Origin: JALHOP01 sp964484195
Lineage (GTDB): Bacteria > Myxococcota > XYA12-FULL-58-9 > JALHOP01
Direction: 5' to 3'
NCBI GenBank assembly: GCA_964484195.1
Contig: CAZAER010000005.1
Location: 1 to 64,000, forward strand
Length of the DNA stretch: 64,000 bases
A model generated the notes under the pieces. The model searched no databases. It was given only the letters and a program-made list of their open reading frames with translations, and had not been told where the DNA came from. Both the position numbers and the translations under genes were made by a program. This document shows positions 44,895-54,581 of this stretch, piece after piece (positions within the stretch are counted from its first letter, which is position 1; each line of letters begins with the position of its first letter).

Positions 44895-45868
44895 GCACGT
44901 TCCGCGATGAGAACGTGCGCTACTTGAGGCCGCTGTGGCTGCGCGCGCTGGCGATCTACACCCTCTTGATCGCGATTCTCGTCTACTCGGTCGTGAACTG
45001 GCCGCGTACCGTCGGCGGCGCCTGGCCGATCGTCGCCGGCATCGCCATTGGTCTCGGGCTGCTCGTGGTCCGCCGTTTCCGGCGCAAAGGGAAGGGCGCG
45101 CAAGCGATGCAGCTGCCGTCGGCAGACGCAGCGGCGCGCATGTTGTTCGGTGAGTACATCAACATGCCGGGCAAGGCGGTCGTGCCGCTGGTGGTCACGG
45201 GCACGGCGCAAGTCCACGTCATCTACGGCAACTTCGATCGTGCACGCGCGATGCTAGACGCCTACCCCTGGGACAACGAGCCACCGCTGATCCGCGGCGA
45301 TCGCTATTTCGTCCTCGCGCTCATGGAGCACATTCGCGGCAATCACGCAGCCGCGCTCGAGCTGCGCGCCACGATGATGCCGATGATGGACATCCCGCGG
45401 ATCATCCCCGGTGCCGCGAGACTCGGTCGCACGCTCGCCTTCCTCGAAGCGCTCGGTAAAGTGCTCACGCAAGACGATCGCGGTGCCGCCGAGGCTCTCG
45501 CAAACCCCCGGCTGACCCGTAGCTCGCGCTTGCAACGTGGGATGGCGGCTTGGGCGTTGAGCATCGCGCACGAGCGCTGGGGCGACCGTGAGATCGCCGC
45601 CAAGTGGCTCGGCGAATCACGCCGCATTTTGCCGCACGCCTATGGTCTCGGCGTCGAGCGTCCCGCGGCCAGCGCGGTCACGCCGGCGCATCGCGACGCC
45701 GCGAATCCGTACGCGGCGCCGTCGACGCAGGCGATCGATGAGACTCCCTTCGACGCGCGTCCCGGTAAGCCGAGCTTTTATCGGCGCTACAAGCTGCTGT
45801 TCGTCTGCATGTGGGCGGTGGTGCTACTTGCGGCTCACAGCTACCTGTCGTGCATCGGCGCACCGTAA
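44891..45868 (+). CDS. Membrane protein of unknown function
   Basis: TTG 44891, overlapping the hydrolase stop (TTGA), gives 325 residues starting STFRDENVRY. Two membrane segments lie at about 18-36 (ALAIYTLLIAILVYSVV) and about 42-58 (PIVAGIAIGLGLLVV). A cytoplasmic region follows that resembles tetratricopeptide arrays (YFVLALMEHIRGNHAAALEL), and a final membrane segment lies near the C-terminus (LLFVCMWAVVLLAAHSYL). The translational coupling suggests it works with the hydrolase. It ends 84 nt before pilB. Confidence 0.75.
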   Translation: MSTFRDENVRYLRPLWLRALAIYTLLIAILVYSVVNWPRTVGGAWPIVAGIAIGLGLLVVRRFRRKGKGAQAMQLPSADAAARMLFGEYINMPGKAVVPLVVTGTAQVHVIYGNFDRARAMLDAYPWDNEPPLIRGDRYFVLALMEHIRGNHAAALELRATMMPMMDIPRIIPGAARLGRTLAFLEALGKVLTQDDRGAAEALANPRLTRSSRLQRGMAAWALSIAHERWGDREIAAKWLGESRRILPHAYGLGVERPAASAVTPAHRDAANPYAAPSTQAIDETPFDARPGKPSFYRRYKLLFVCMWAVVLLAAHSYLSCIGAP

Positions 45869-45897
45869 TTGGACAATACTGCGGACCCAGGTACCAT
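45869..45897 (+). promoter_or_regulatory. Putative sigma-70-type promoter for the pil operon
   Basis: TTGGAC (45869-45874) and TACCAT (45892-45897) are separated by exactly 17 nt and lie 55 nt before the pilB start, just after the upstream gene's stop. Each hexamer matches four of six consensus bases. It is plausible by spacing and place but not strong, and no start-site data exist. Confidence 0.4.
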
Positions 45898-45952
45898 TCG
45901 GGTGCTTTGGTGTCTTGGCCCTCTTCTTGAATCCACGCGGTGACGATTCCAC

Positions 45953-47653
45953 ATGGCACGACTCGGTGAGCTGCTCGTTCGCGAGAACATCATCAGCGTC
46001 AAACAACTCCAAGCGGCGCAGGACGAGCAGAAACGCTCTGGCGGACGCCTCGGATCCTCGCTCGTCAAGCTCGGTTTGATCGGCGAAGGCGACCTGCTCA
46101 ATTTCCTTTCGAAGCAGTACCACGTGCCGTCGATCAACCTGGACGACTTCCAGATCGACGCCGAGATCATCAAATTGATCAACGAAGACGTGGCGCAGAA
46201 GCACCAGGTCATTCCTGTCCACCGTAGCGGATCGTCGCTCGTGATCGCGATGGCGGACCCCTCGAACATCTACGCCATCGACGACGTCAAGTTCCTCACG
46301 GGCTACAACGTCGAGGTCGTGGTCGCGAGCGAGACGCAGATCGCCAAGGCGATCGAGCGCAGCTACAAGAGCGGCAGCGAGGCTTCGTACGACGAAGTCA
46401 TGCAGGGCTTCGATGAAGGCGAGATCGACTTCACCGGCGAAGACGACGGCAACATCAACGTCAACGACCTCGAGAAGAGCGCCGAAGACGCCCCGGTCGT
46501 GAAGCTCGTGAACCTGATGCTGGTCGACGCCATCAAGCGCGGCGCCTCCGATATCCACATCGAGCCCTACGAAAAAGAGTTCCGCGTCCGCTATCGCATC
46601 GACGGTGCGCTCTACGAAGCGATGAAGCCGCCGACGAAGCTCAAGAGCGCGGTGCTTTCGCGTATCAAGATCATGAGCTCGCTCGACATCGCCGAGCGTC
46701 GTCTGCCGCAAGACGGTCGTATCAAGCTCAAGCTCGGCAAGGGCCGCGAGATGGACTTCCGCGTCTCGGTGTTGCCGACACTGTTCGGCGAGAAGGCGTG
46801 CTTGCGCCTCCTCGACAAGTCGAACCTGCAGCTCGACATGACGAAGCTCGGCTTCGACGAGGACCAGCTCAAAGACTTCCAGCACGGCATCCACAAGCCG
46901 TTCGGCATGGTCTTGGTCACCGGTCCCACGGGCTCCGGCAAGACGACGACGCTGTACTCCGCGTTGTCCGAGCTCAACACGATTAGCGACAACATCAGCA
47001 CCGCCGAGGACCCGGTCGAATTCAACCTGATGGGCATCAATCAGGTGCAGATGAACGAAGCCGTCGGCCTGAACTTCGCGGCGTCGCTGCGCTCGTTCCT
47101 CCGGCAGGATCCCGACATCATCATGGTCGGCGAGATCCGCGATTTCGAGACCGCGGAAATCGCCATCAAGGCGGCGCTCACCGGCCACATGGTCTTGTCG
47201 ACGCTGCACACCAACGACGCCCCCGCGACCATCTCGCGTCTGCTCAACATGGGCATCGAGCCCTTCCTCATTACCGCGGCGCTCAACTGCATCGTGGCGC
47301 AGCGTCTCGCGCGCAAGATCTGTGTCGAGTGCAAGGGACCAGCCGACGTGCCCGCCCAGCTCTTGAAGGACATGCAGGTGCCTGCGGATCAGATCGGCAA
47401 GTTCCAGCCCATGAAGGGCAAGGGCTGCGAGAAGTGCTCCAACACCGGCTACAAGGGCCGCATCGCGGTCTACGAAGTCCTCGTCGCCAACGATCAGGTG
47501 AAGGAAATGATCCTGAACGGCGCGTCGACGGCCGAGGTGAAAGCCGAAGCCATCCGCACCGGCATGCGGACGCTGCGCCAATCGATGGTGCGCAAGCTGA
47601 TCGCGGGGGTCACCACGATCGACGAAATTCCGCGCGTTTCGGCGGCGGACTAG
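45953..47653 (+). CDS. pilB: Type IV pilus extension ATPase PilB
   Basis: This 566-residue ATPase powers pilus polymerisation. The N-terminal GspE N-domain (RLGELLVRENIISVKQLQAA) is followed by the nucleotide-binding core with Walker A TGPTGSGKTTTLYS, the Asp and Walker B boxes (DPDIIMVGEIRDFETAEIA), His boxes, and a four-cysteine zinc motif (ICVEC then GCEKC) typical of PilB. It is the first gene of pilBTCSR, with pilT 7 nt downstream. Confidence 0.97.
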   Translation: MARLGELLVRENIISVKQLQAAQDEQKRSGGRLGSSLVKLGLIGEGDLLNFLSKQYHVPSINLDDFQIDAEIIKLINEDVAQKHQVIPVHRSGSSLVIAMADPSNIYAIDDVKFLTGYNVEVVVASETQIAKAIERSYKSGSEASYDEVMQGFDEGEIDFTGEDDGNINVNDLEKSAEDAPVVKLVNLMLVDAIKRGASDIHIEPYEKEFRVRYRIDGALYEAMKPPTKLKSAVLSRIKIMSSLDIAERRLPQDGRIKLKLGKGREMDFRVSVLPTLFGEKACLRLLDKSNLQLDMTKLGFDEDQLKDFQHGIHKPFGMVLVTGPTGSGKTTTLYSALSELNTISDNISTAEDPVEFNLMGINQVQMNEAVGLNFAASLRSFLRQDPDIIMVGEIRDFETAEIAIKAALTGHMVLSTLHTNDAPATISRLLNMGIEPFLITAALNCIVAQRLARKICVECKGPADVPAQLLKDMQVPADQIGKFQPMKGKGCEKCSNTGYKGRIAVYEVLVANDQVKEMILNGASTAEVKAEAIRTGMRTLRQSMVRKLIAGVTTIDEIPRVSAAD

Positions 47654-47660
47654 GAGCGGC

Positions 47661-48839
47661 ATGAGCTCGCAGAACCAGATGGGTCCTCCTCCGCAAGGAG
47701 GAGCAGCGGCAGCCGCCGCGGCACAGGCAGCTGCGCAGCCGCAACAGAAGCTCACGCTGCAGCAGCTCCTCAAGGTGATGCACGAGAAGGGCGCGAGCGA
47801 CTTGCATCTCACCGCGGGCTCTCCTCCGCAATTGCGCATCGACGGCAAGCTCAATCCTCTGCGGGTCAATCCGCTGACGCCGACCGAGACCAAACAGCTT
47901 TGCTACTCCATTTTGACGGACGCCCAGCGTCACGTGTTCGAGGAAGAAAACGAGCTCGACCTCTCGTTCGGTGTGAAGAACCTCGCCCGCTTCCGCGCGA
48001 ATCTTTTCGTGCAGAGAGGCGCCGTCGGTGGCGCCTTCCGTACGATTCCGTACGAGATCCGCACCATGGACGACCTCGGCCTGCCGCCGATCTTCCGTGA
48101 CATCGCCAAGAAGCCGCGCGGCCTCGTGCTCGTCACCGGGCCCACGGGCTCGGGCAAGTCGACGACCCTCGCTTCGATCATCGACATGATCAACACCGAG
48201 CGTCACGGCCACATCATGACGATCGAGGATCCGATCGAGTACCTGCATCCCCACAAGAACTGCATCGTCAATCAGCGCGAGCTCGGCGCCGATACGCACA
48301 GCTTCAAGGCGGCCTTGAAGCACGTCCTCCGCCAAGACCCCAACGTCGTGCTCATCGGCGAAATGCGTGACCTCGAGACCATCGAGGCTGCCATGACCAT
48401 CGGCGAAACCGGTCACTTGACGTTCGGCACGCTGCACACGAACTCGTGCGTGCAGACCATCAACCGCATCATCGACGTCTTTCCGCCGTACCAGCAGCCA
48501 CAGGTTCGCGCGCAGCTCTCGTTCACCATCGAGGCCATCGCCTGCCAGCAGCTGGTGCCCAAGATCGGTGGCGGCCGCTGCCTTGCGATCGAGGTGCTCA
48601 TCCCGAACCCCGCGGTGCGCAACCTCATCCGCGAAGACAAGGTTCACCAGATCTACTCCTCGATGCAGGTCGGCCAGTCGAAGTTCGGCATGCAGACCAT
48701 GAATCAATCGCTCGCCGACTTGGTGCAGAAGCGCTTGGTCACCATCGAGGACGCGATTGCCAAGAGCCCCGACCACGACGAGCTCCGTGCCCTCGTGGCG
48801 CAGGGGCCCGTGCGCAAAGCGCCACCACCGGCCAAGTGA
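47661..48839 (+). CDS. pilT: Type IV pilus retraction ATPase PilT
   Basis: This 392-residue protein has a Gln/Ala-rich N-terminal tail (about 1-25) added to the usual PilT start. Walker A TGPTGSGKSTTLASI, the Walker B region DPNVVLIGEMRDLETIEAAM and the retraction signature AVRNLIRE (in PAVRNLIREDKVHQIYSSMQ) separate it from PilB. It drives pilus retraction and twitching motility. It lies 7 nt after pilB and 11 nt before pilC. Confidence 0.97.
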   Translation: MSSQNQMGPPPQGGAAAAAAAQAAAQPQQKLTLQQLLKVMHEKGASDLHLTAGSPPQLRIDGKLNPLRVNPLTPTETKQLCYSILTDAQRHVFEEENELDLSFGVKNLARFRANLFVQRGAVGGAFRTIPYEIRTMDDLGLPPIFRDIAKKPRGLVLVTGPTGSGKSTTLASIIDMINTERHGHIMTIEDPIEYLHPHKNCIVNQRELGADTHSFKAALKHVLRQDPNVVLIGEMRDLETIEAAMTIGETGHLTFGTLHTNSCVQTINRIIDVFPPYQQPQVRAQLSFTIEAIACQQLVPKIGGGRCLAIEVLIPNPAVRNLIREDKVHQIYSSMQVGQSKFGMQTMNQSLADLVQKRLVTIEDAIAKSPDHDELRALVAQGPVRKAPPPAK

Positions 48840-48850
48840 GGACCTGAGCG

Positions 48851-50059
48851 ATGCCTGTTTTCGTTTGGGAAGCAAAGACCCGCGTCGGTGAGATGAAGCG
48901 CGGCGAGATGGAGGCGGAGACCGCCGACGTCGTCACCCAGCGTTTGCGCCAGCAACAGCTCGTCAATGCCAAGGTGAAGAAGAAGGCCGCGGAGATTTCG
49001 ATCAAGCTCCCGGGCTCCGGCGGTGTCACCACGAAAGACCTCGTGGTGTTCACGCGCCAGTTCGCGACCATGATCGACGCGGGCCTCCCGCTGGTGCAGT
49101 GCCTCGATATTCTCTCGTCGCAGATGGAGAACGTCTCCTTCCGGAAGACGCTTTTCGAAGTGAAGACCACGGTCGAGAGCGGCTCGACGTTGGCGGACGC
49201 GCTGCGCAAGCACCCGAAGATCTTCAATCGCCTCTACGTGAACCTGGTGGCCGCCGGCGAGGCAGGCGGCGTCCTCGATACGATCCTCAATCGTCTCGCG
49301 GTCTACATCGAAAAGAACATGAAGCTCGTGAAGCAGGTGAAGAGCGCGATGACCTATCCAATCCTGGTCATCGCGGTTTCGTTTGCGGTCACGGTCGTGC
49401 TCTTGGTGTTCGTCATCCCGGTCTTCCAGAAGATGTTCCAAGACTTCGGTCAGGCGCTCCCGGCACCGACCCAGATGGTCATCGACCTGTCGCAGTTCAT
49501 GCAGGACTACATCCTGGTGATCCTCGGGGCACTCGGCGCGGCGGGCGCAGGCTTTACGGCCTTTCTCAAGAGCCCGAAGGGTCGAGCGAAGTTCGATGCC
49601 TTCATCTTGAAAGCGCCCATCGTCGGTTCGCTCATCCAAAAGATTGCCGTCGCTAAATTCACCCGTACGCTCGGCACCATGATGAGCTCCGGCGTGCCCA
49701 TCCTCGAGGCGCTCGACATCTGCGCCGGCACCGCGGGCAACGTGGTCGTCGAAGACGGCTTGAAGCGGGTGCGCGCCAAGATCAGCGAAGGTAAAACGAT
49801 GGCGCAGCCGCTCGCCGAGATCCCAGTGTTCCCGCCGATGGTCGTGCAGATGATCTCGGTCGGTGAAGCGGCCGGTGCGCTCGACACCATGCTCAACAAG
49901 ATTGCCGATTTCTACGACGACGAAGTCGACGGAGCCATCGGTACGATGATGAGCCTCCTCGAACCCCTCATCATGGCGTTCCTCGCCGTCATCCTCGGCG
50001 GCCTGGTCGTCTCGATGTATCTGCCGGTCTTCTCGATGGCGGGCGCCGTCGGCGGGTGA
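48851..50059 (+). CDS. pilC: Type IV pilus inner-membrane platform protein PilC
   Basis: This 402-residue GspF-family protein has two cytoplasmic GspF domains (FTRQFATMIDAGLPLVQCLD; FTRTLGTMMSSGVPILEALD) and three membrane segments (PILVIAVSFAVTVVLLVFVI; LVILGALGAAGAGFTAF; IMAFLAVILGGLVVSMYLPV). It anchors the PilB/PilT motors. The stop overlaps the pilS start by GTGA, linking the motor and its two-component regulators in one unit. Confidence 0.96.
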   Translation: MPVFVWEAKTRVGEMKRGEMEAETADVVTQRLRQQQLVNAKVKKKAAEISIKLPGSGGVTTKDLVVFTRQFATMIDAGLPLVQCLDILSSQMENVSFRKTLFEVKTTVESGSTLADALRKHPKIFNRLYVNLVAAGEAGGVLDTILNRLAVYIEKNMKLVKQVKSAMTYPILVIAVSFAVTVVLLVFVIPVFQKMFQDFGQALPAPTQMVIDLSQFMQDYILVILGALGAAGAGFTAFLKSPKGRAKFDAFILKAPIVGSLIQKIAVAKFTRTLGTMMSSGVPILEALDICAGTAGNVVVEDGLKRVRAKISEGKTMAQPLAEIPVFPPMVVQMISVGEAAGALDTMLNKIADFYDDEVDGAIGTMMSLLEPLIMAFLAVILGGLVVSMYLPVFSMAGAVGG

Positions 50060-51669
50060 GTCGGCAAGAACCTTCGCTCTGGAACGAAGTCGAAGCCGCG
50101 CGGCGGCTGCCGTGGCTGCTCGTCTTCCGCGCCATCATCGGCACGGTGTTGCTGCTCGCCACCATCGTGCTCGATATCGTCGACTGGCGCATGGCGCGCG
50201 TGTCGGCGACGCTCTACGCGGTCGCGGCTGGCATCTACTTCTTGGTGTTCGTGCTCGGGCTCCTGCTCCGCAACGGCGTGCAACCGTTGGTGCTCGGGTC
50301 GGTGCATCTCGCGGCCGCCATCTTCACTGCGTACTTGGTGGTCGGCGCCACGGGCGGGGTCGAGAGCGGGCTCGCTTATCTCTATTTTTTGGCCATCCTC
50401 GACGGCGCCATCATCGGCGGGCGGAAGGTGGCCCTCGCTGTCGCGGCTGGTTGCGCGCTCGTTTATGGCGGACAGATCGTCGCGCAGTTCTATGGCTACA
50501 CCGCGAGCGGCGTAGCGCCCGACGACATTCTCTACGCGAACGCCGTCGCCTCCCATCTCGCCGGCTTTTTCCTCATCGCTTTGCTCGCCGGGTACCTCGG
50601 CGAGCTCTTGCGCACGGCACGCGCCGAAACGGGTGCCGCGGAAGCGGACCGTGATCTCGCCGAACGGCTGCACGAGCAGATCTTGCGAGCTCTGCCTTTG
50701 GGCGTGCTCACCGTCGATCCCGACCGCTACGTGCGTACCGCCAACGACGCCGCGGCGCGCATTCTTGGGCGCCCTCTGGAAGATCTGGTCGGCGAGCGCG
50801 TGCCGTTGGGCTTGGCGGACGACCTGGGAGGGCCGGGGGCCAGCGAGCTCACGTATCATCTCAATGGCGACGATAAGCGTCTCGGTGTGAGCATCGCACG
50901 CACGATCGGGCCAGGCTCATCGCTCGACTTGGTCGTCGTCGAAGACCGCACGGAGATGCGCGCCTTGGAGAGCGACCTGCAAACCAAGGAGCGTCTCGCG
51001 TCGCTCGGCCAGCTGGCTGCCGGTATCGCACACGAGATCAGAAATCCCCTGGCGGCGATCTCGGGAGCGGTCGAGCTGATGCGTGGCTCCGACGATGCGA
51101 CCTCGCGCAACGCCTTGGAAGACATCGTCGCCCGCGAGATCGAGCGCCTGAACGCGATGATCGTCGACTTCCTGAGCTACGCCCGTCCGATGCGTCCGGA
51201 ACGCGGTGATGTCGACATGATCGCGTTGGCGCGCGAGGTCTGCGCCCTCATCGAGCAGGACCCGCGTTGGTCGGGACGTATTCTCGACGTCGTTGCGTCC
51301 GGCAGAGCCGTCGCACATGTCGATGCCGGTCAAATGCGTCAGGTACTTTGGAACCTCTTGCGCAACGCCGTCGAAGCTTCGTCGCCGGAGACCACCGTGC
51401 AGCTCTGCGTCGGCGTCATCGACGGGATGGTCGAGCTCGCGGTGCTCGACGAGGGGCCGGGGCTTTCGTACGAGGTCCAGAAGCATCTCTTCGAGCCTTT
51501 TCGCACCACTAAGGCGGATGGCACCGGCCTGGGCCTCGCCATGGTGCATCGGATCATCGACGCGCACCGTGGCACCATCGCCATCGTCAATCGGGAGACC
51601 CGCGGGGTCGTCGCCACGGTTCGGCTACCGACGGGCACCGTGAACGCTGTCGCGGACGCCACCGCCTAG
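50056..51669 (+). CDS. pilS: Sensor histidine kinase PilS
   Basis: This 537-residue protein has a hydrophobic N-terminus with about six membrane segments (residues about 15-185), a PAS-like domain (about 205-300: LPLGVLTVDPDRYVRTANDA), a HisKA domain with phospho-His 326 in AAGIAHEIRNPLAAI, and a HATPase domain (LWNLLRNAVEASS; GTGLGLAMVHRI). This matches PilS, which senses pilin in the membrane and phosphorylates PilR. The start is GTG 50056. The pilR gene follows 64 nt later. Confidence 0.95.
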   Translation: MSRQEPSLWNEVEAARRLPWLLVFRAIIGTVLLLATIVLDIVDWRMARVSATLYAVAAGIYFLVFVLGLLLRNGVQPLVLGSVHLAAAIFTAYLVVGATGGVESGLAYLYFLAILDGAIIGGRKVALAVAAGCALVYGGQIVAQFYGYTASGVAPDDILYANAVASHLAGFFLIALLAGYLGELLRTARAETGAAEADRDLAERLHEQILRALPLGVLTVDPDRYVRTANDAAARILGRPLEDLVGERVPLGLADDLGGPGASELTYHLNGDDKRLGVSIARTIGPGSSLDLVVVEDRTEMRALESDLQTKERLASLGQLAAGIAHEIRNPLAAISGAVELMRGSDDATSRNALEDIVAREIERLNAMIVDFLSYARPMRPERGDVDMIALAREVCALIEQDPRWSGRILDVVASGRAVAHVDAGQMRQVLWNLLRNAVEASSPETTVQLCVGVIDGMVELAVLDEGPGLSYEVQKHLFEPFRTTKADGTGLGLAMVHRIIDAHRGTIAIVNRETRGVVATVRLPTGTVNAVADATA

Positions 51670-51733
51670 GCTGCCACCAGGGCCTTCGGTTGGGCTCGAC
51701 GACGGACCGTTTGGCGGTTAAGGTGCTGAAACC

Positions 51734-53134
51734 GTGGCACAAATCGTGGTCGTCGATGATGAGCGCTCGATGCGCGAGATCCTCCAGACATTGCTGGAGC
51801 GGGAGGGCCACACCGTCACGACCGCAGGCGACGTAAAATCCGGCCTCGAGACCGCCAAGGCGGTGCAGCCCGACCTCGTGTTCACCGACCTCAAGCTCCC
51901 CGATGGCTCGGGCATGGAGGTGCTCACCGGCGTTCGTGAAGCCCTCCCCGAGACCCAGGTCATCATCATGACGGCGTTCGCGACCACCGAAAATGCCGTG
52001 TCGGCGATGCGGCTCGGCGCCTACGACTACCAAATCAAGCCCTTCAAGATGGATGAGATCCGCATTCTCACGCAGAAGGCGCTCGAGAAGCGTCATCTGA
52101 TCCGTGAGAACCGCGAGCTCATCGGTCAGCTCCAGGGCCGCTACGGCTTCACCAACATCGTCGGCCGCAGCCCGCGCATGACCGAGCTGGTCGCCATGAT
52201 CGAGAAGGTCGCAAAGTCGCGCGCCAACGTGCTCATCGAAGGTGAGAGCGGCACCGGCAAAGAGCTGGTCGCCCGCGCCATTCACGACGCTTCTCCGCGC
52301 GCCAGTGGACCCTTCGTGGCGGTCAACTGCGGCGCGATTCCCGAGACGCTCATCGAAGCCGAGCTCTTCGGCCACGTGGCCGGCGCGTTCACCGGCGCTA
52401 CCAAAGCGCGAGCAGGTCTCTTCGAGACCGCTCACGGCGGCACCTTGCTCCTCGACGAAATCGGCGAGCTGCCGCAGCCCATGCAGGTGAAGCTCCTACG
52501 CGTCATTCAGGAGCGCTTGGTTCGCCGCGTCGGCGAAGAGAAGGAACGCGAGGTCGACGTGCGCATCGTCGCCGCCACCAATCGCGATCTGCAGCAGATG
52601 TCGCAGCAGGGAAAGTTCCGCGAGGATCTCTTCTACCGCCTGAACGTCGTCCGCATTCGCGTACCACCGCTGCGCGAGCGCAGCGACGACGTTCCACTCC
52701 TCGCGCGCACGTTCCTCGCCAAGTTCGCAGGTGAGCTCGGCAAGACGCTCGAGGGCTTCAACGACGCGGCGATGAACGCGCTCAAGAGCTTCCCGTTCCC
52801 GGGAAATGTGCGCGAGCTCGAAAATGTCGTCGAGCGCGCCGTCGCTTTGGCCGGCGGCAGCGTCATCGAGCTGACGGACTTGCCCGACGAAGTGCGCAAG
52901 GCGGCCTCGAGCGCGCCATCGAGCGCCATGACCCTGCCCGAAACCGGCATGAACCTCGAAGCCACCCTCGACGCCCTGGAGCGCAGTCTCATCCAGCAAG
53001 CTCTCGAAAAGAGCGGCGGCGTGAAGACTCGGGCCGCGGAGCTCTTGGGCCTCACCTTCCGCTCGTTGCGCTATCGCTTGAAGAAGCTCGGCATGCAGGG
53101 TGGCGAAGGCGAGGGCGATGACGACGAGGCTTGA
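51734..53134 (+). CDS. pilR: Sigma-54-dependent response regulator PilR
   Basis: This 466-residue NtrC-family protein has a receiver domain with phospho-Asp 52 (LVFTDLKLPDGSGMEVL), an AAA+ domain with GESGTGKELVARAIH and the sigma-54 contact loop GAFTGAT, and a Fis-type helix-turn-helix at the end (KSGGVKTRAAELLGLTFRSL). It activates sigma-54 promoters, classically pilA. The start is GTG 51734 with AAGGTG upstream. Its 3' end overlaps hldE by 17 nt. No pilA is found next to it in this window. Confidence 0.96.
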   Translation: MAQIVVVDDERSMREILQTLLEREGHTVTTAGDVKSGLETAKAVQPDLVFTDLKLPDGSGMEVLTGVREALPETQVIIMTAFATTENAVSAMRLGAYDYQIKPFKMDEIRILTQKALEKRHLIRENRELIGQLQGRYGFTNIVGRSPRMTELVAMIEKVAKSRANVLIEGESGTGKELVARAIHDASPRASGPFVAVNCGAIPETLIEAELFGHVAGAFTGATKARAGLFETAHGGTLLLDEIGELPQPMQVKLLRVIQERLVRRVGEEKEREVDVRIVAATNRDLQQMSQQGKFREDLFYRLNVVRIRVPPLRERSDDVPLLARTFLAKFAGELGKTLEGFNDAAMNALKSFPFPGNVRELENVVERAVALAGGSVIELTDLPDEVRKAASSAPSSAMTLPETGMNLEATLDALERSLIQQALEKSGGVKTRAAELLGLTFRSLRYRLKKLGMQGGEGEGDDDEA

Positions 53135-54581
53135 GCTGTCGGCCAAGAGCCTGCGCGACGTCGTGAAAAGCTTCGCGAGCTCCCGTGTCTGGGTGGTCGG
53201 CGACGTGATGCTCGACGAGTACATCACCGGTGACGTGCGGCGGATTTCGCCCGATGCCCCAGTACAGGTCGTGAACGTCTCCGACGCCTATGTCCGCTTG
53301 GGCGGAGCCGCGAACGTCGCGCACGGCGTCTCGGCGCTCGGGGCCCACGTCGAGCTCATCGGCGTCATCGGTAGCGACCCTTCGGGCGAGCAGGTGCGCA
53401 TGGCCTGCGCCACCGCCGGCATCGGCTGCGAGGGGCTCATCGTCGATAGCGCCCGTCCGACTACGCGCAAGCTCCGCGTGGTGGCACGGCATCAGCACGT
53501 CTTGCGGCTCGACTGGGAAGAAGTGCGGCCTTATCCCGCGCCGCCGATCATCGCGGCCTTCGACAAGCTCTCGCGCGATCCACCCGACGTCATCGTCTTG
53601 AGCGACTACGCCAAGGGTACGCTGAATGACACCGCTATTGCGCACATGATTGCCTGGGCCCGGAAACAGGGCGTGCCGGTGCTCGTCGATCCGAAACGCA
53701 ACGACTTCGAGGCTTACCGTGGCGCGACCGTGATCACGCCCAACGCCAAGGAGCTGGCGGCGGCAAGCGGCAGTCAGGTCGGCGACCTGCGTCTCGTCGA
53801 AGGCGGCGCGCGTTCGTTGGTGATGCGCTCCGAGTGCGACGCCATGGTGGTCACGCTGGGCGAGAACGGCATGATGGTGGTGCCGCGCGATGGGCCGTCG
53901 CTGCACATCCAATCCGCCGCGCGCGAGGTCTTCGACGTCACCGGTGCGGGTGACACGGTCATCGCCATGCTGGCGCTGGGCCTGGCGACGCGCTTGCCGC
54001 TCACGGTCTCGGCGGAGCTTGCGAACATCGCGGCAGGGCTCGTGGTCGAGAAGGTCGGCACAGCGGTGGTTTTGCCGCAGGAGCTACTCGCGGCCTGCGC
54101 GCCATCCTTGGAGAGCAAGGTGCTCGGCCGCGACGAGCTCGCCGAGCGCATGGCGTGGTGGCGCCTGCAGAAGAAAAAGGTCGTGCTCACCAACGGCTGC
54201 TTCGACGTCTTGCACGCCGGACACGTGAGCTTGCTGCGGCAAGCACGCGCCGAGGGCGATGTCTTGGTCGTCGCCATCAACAGCGACGCATCGGTGCGGC
54301 GTCTCAAAGGTGAGGGCCGCCCTGTCATCGGTGAGAACGAGCGCGCCATGATCTTGTCCGCGCTCGAGAGCGTCGACGCGGTGGTCGTGTTCGGCGAAGA
54401 CACGCCAGGTGAGCTCATCGACGTGTGCACCCCCGACGTCCTCGTGAAGGGTGGCGACTATTCGCCCGCGAGCGTCGTCGGCCGCGAAGCCGTCGAGCGC
54501 CAAGGCGGGCGGCTCGTGTTGGTACCGCTCGTCGAAGGTCGCTCGACGACGCGCATCGTCGAAAAGATGCGCGGCTCGTGA
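53118..54581 (+). CDS. hldE: Bifunctional heptose-7-phosphate kinase / heptose-1-phosphate adenylyltransferase
   Basis: This 487-residue fusion makes ADP-heptose for the LPS inner core. The N-terminal PfkB-type kinase shows VWVVGDVMLDEYITGD, LGGAANVAHG and FDVTGAGDTVIAMLAL; the C-terminal cytidylyltransferase-like domain begins near residue 345 with VVLTNGCFDVLHAGHVSLLR. The start is ATG 53118, inside the 3' end of pilR; a GTG at 53100 is possible. The stop overlaps the kdsC-type gene by GTGA. This places LPS sugar synthesis immediately behind the pilus regulator. Confidence 0.96.
   Translation: MTTRLELSAKSLRDVVKSFASSRVWVVGDVMLDEYITGDVRRISPDAPVQVVNVSDAYVRLGGAANVAHGVSALGAHVELIGVIGSDPSGEQVRMACATAGIGCEGLIVDSARPTTRKLRVVARHQHVLRLDWEEVRPYPAPPIIAAFDKLSRDPPDVIVLSDYAKGTLNDTAIAHMIAWARKQGVPVLVDPKRNDFEAYRGATVITPNAKELAAASGSQVGDLRLVEGGARSLVMRSECDAMVVTLGENGMMVVPRDGPSLHIQSAAREVFDVTGAGDTVIAMLALGLATRLPLTVSAELANIAAGLVVEKVGTAVVLPQELLAACAPSLESKVLGRDELAERMAWWRLQKKKVVLTNGCFDVLHAGHVSLLRQARAEGDVLVVAINSDASVRRLKGEGRPVIGENERAMILSALESVDAVVVFGEDTPGELIDVCTPDVLVKGGDYSPASVVGREAVERQGGRLVLVPLVEGRSTTRIVEKMRGS

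Noticed and set aside
45915..45930. Sigma-54 (-24/-12) promoter before pilB (TTGGCC...TTGA)
   Set aside because: The essential GC of the -12 element is GA here and the -24 element is incomplete; a sigma-70-like pair nearby fits better.
45824..47893. Long minus-strand open frame (689 codons) across pilB
   Set aside because: The opposite strand encodes PilB with complete motifs; the antisense product is rich in repeated Asp/Val/His/Arg and lacks any motif.
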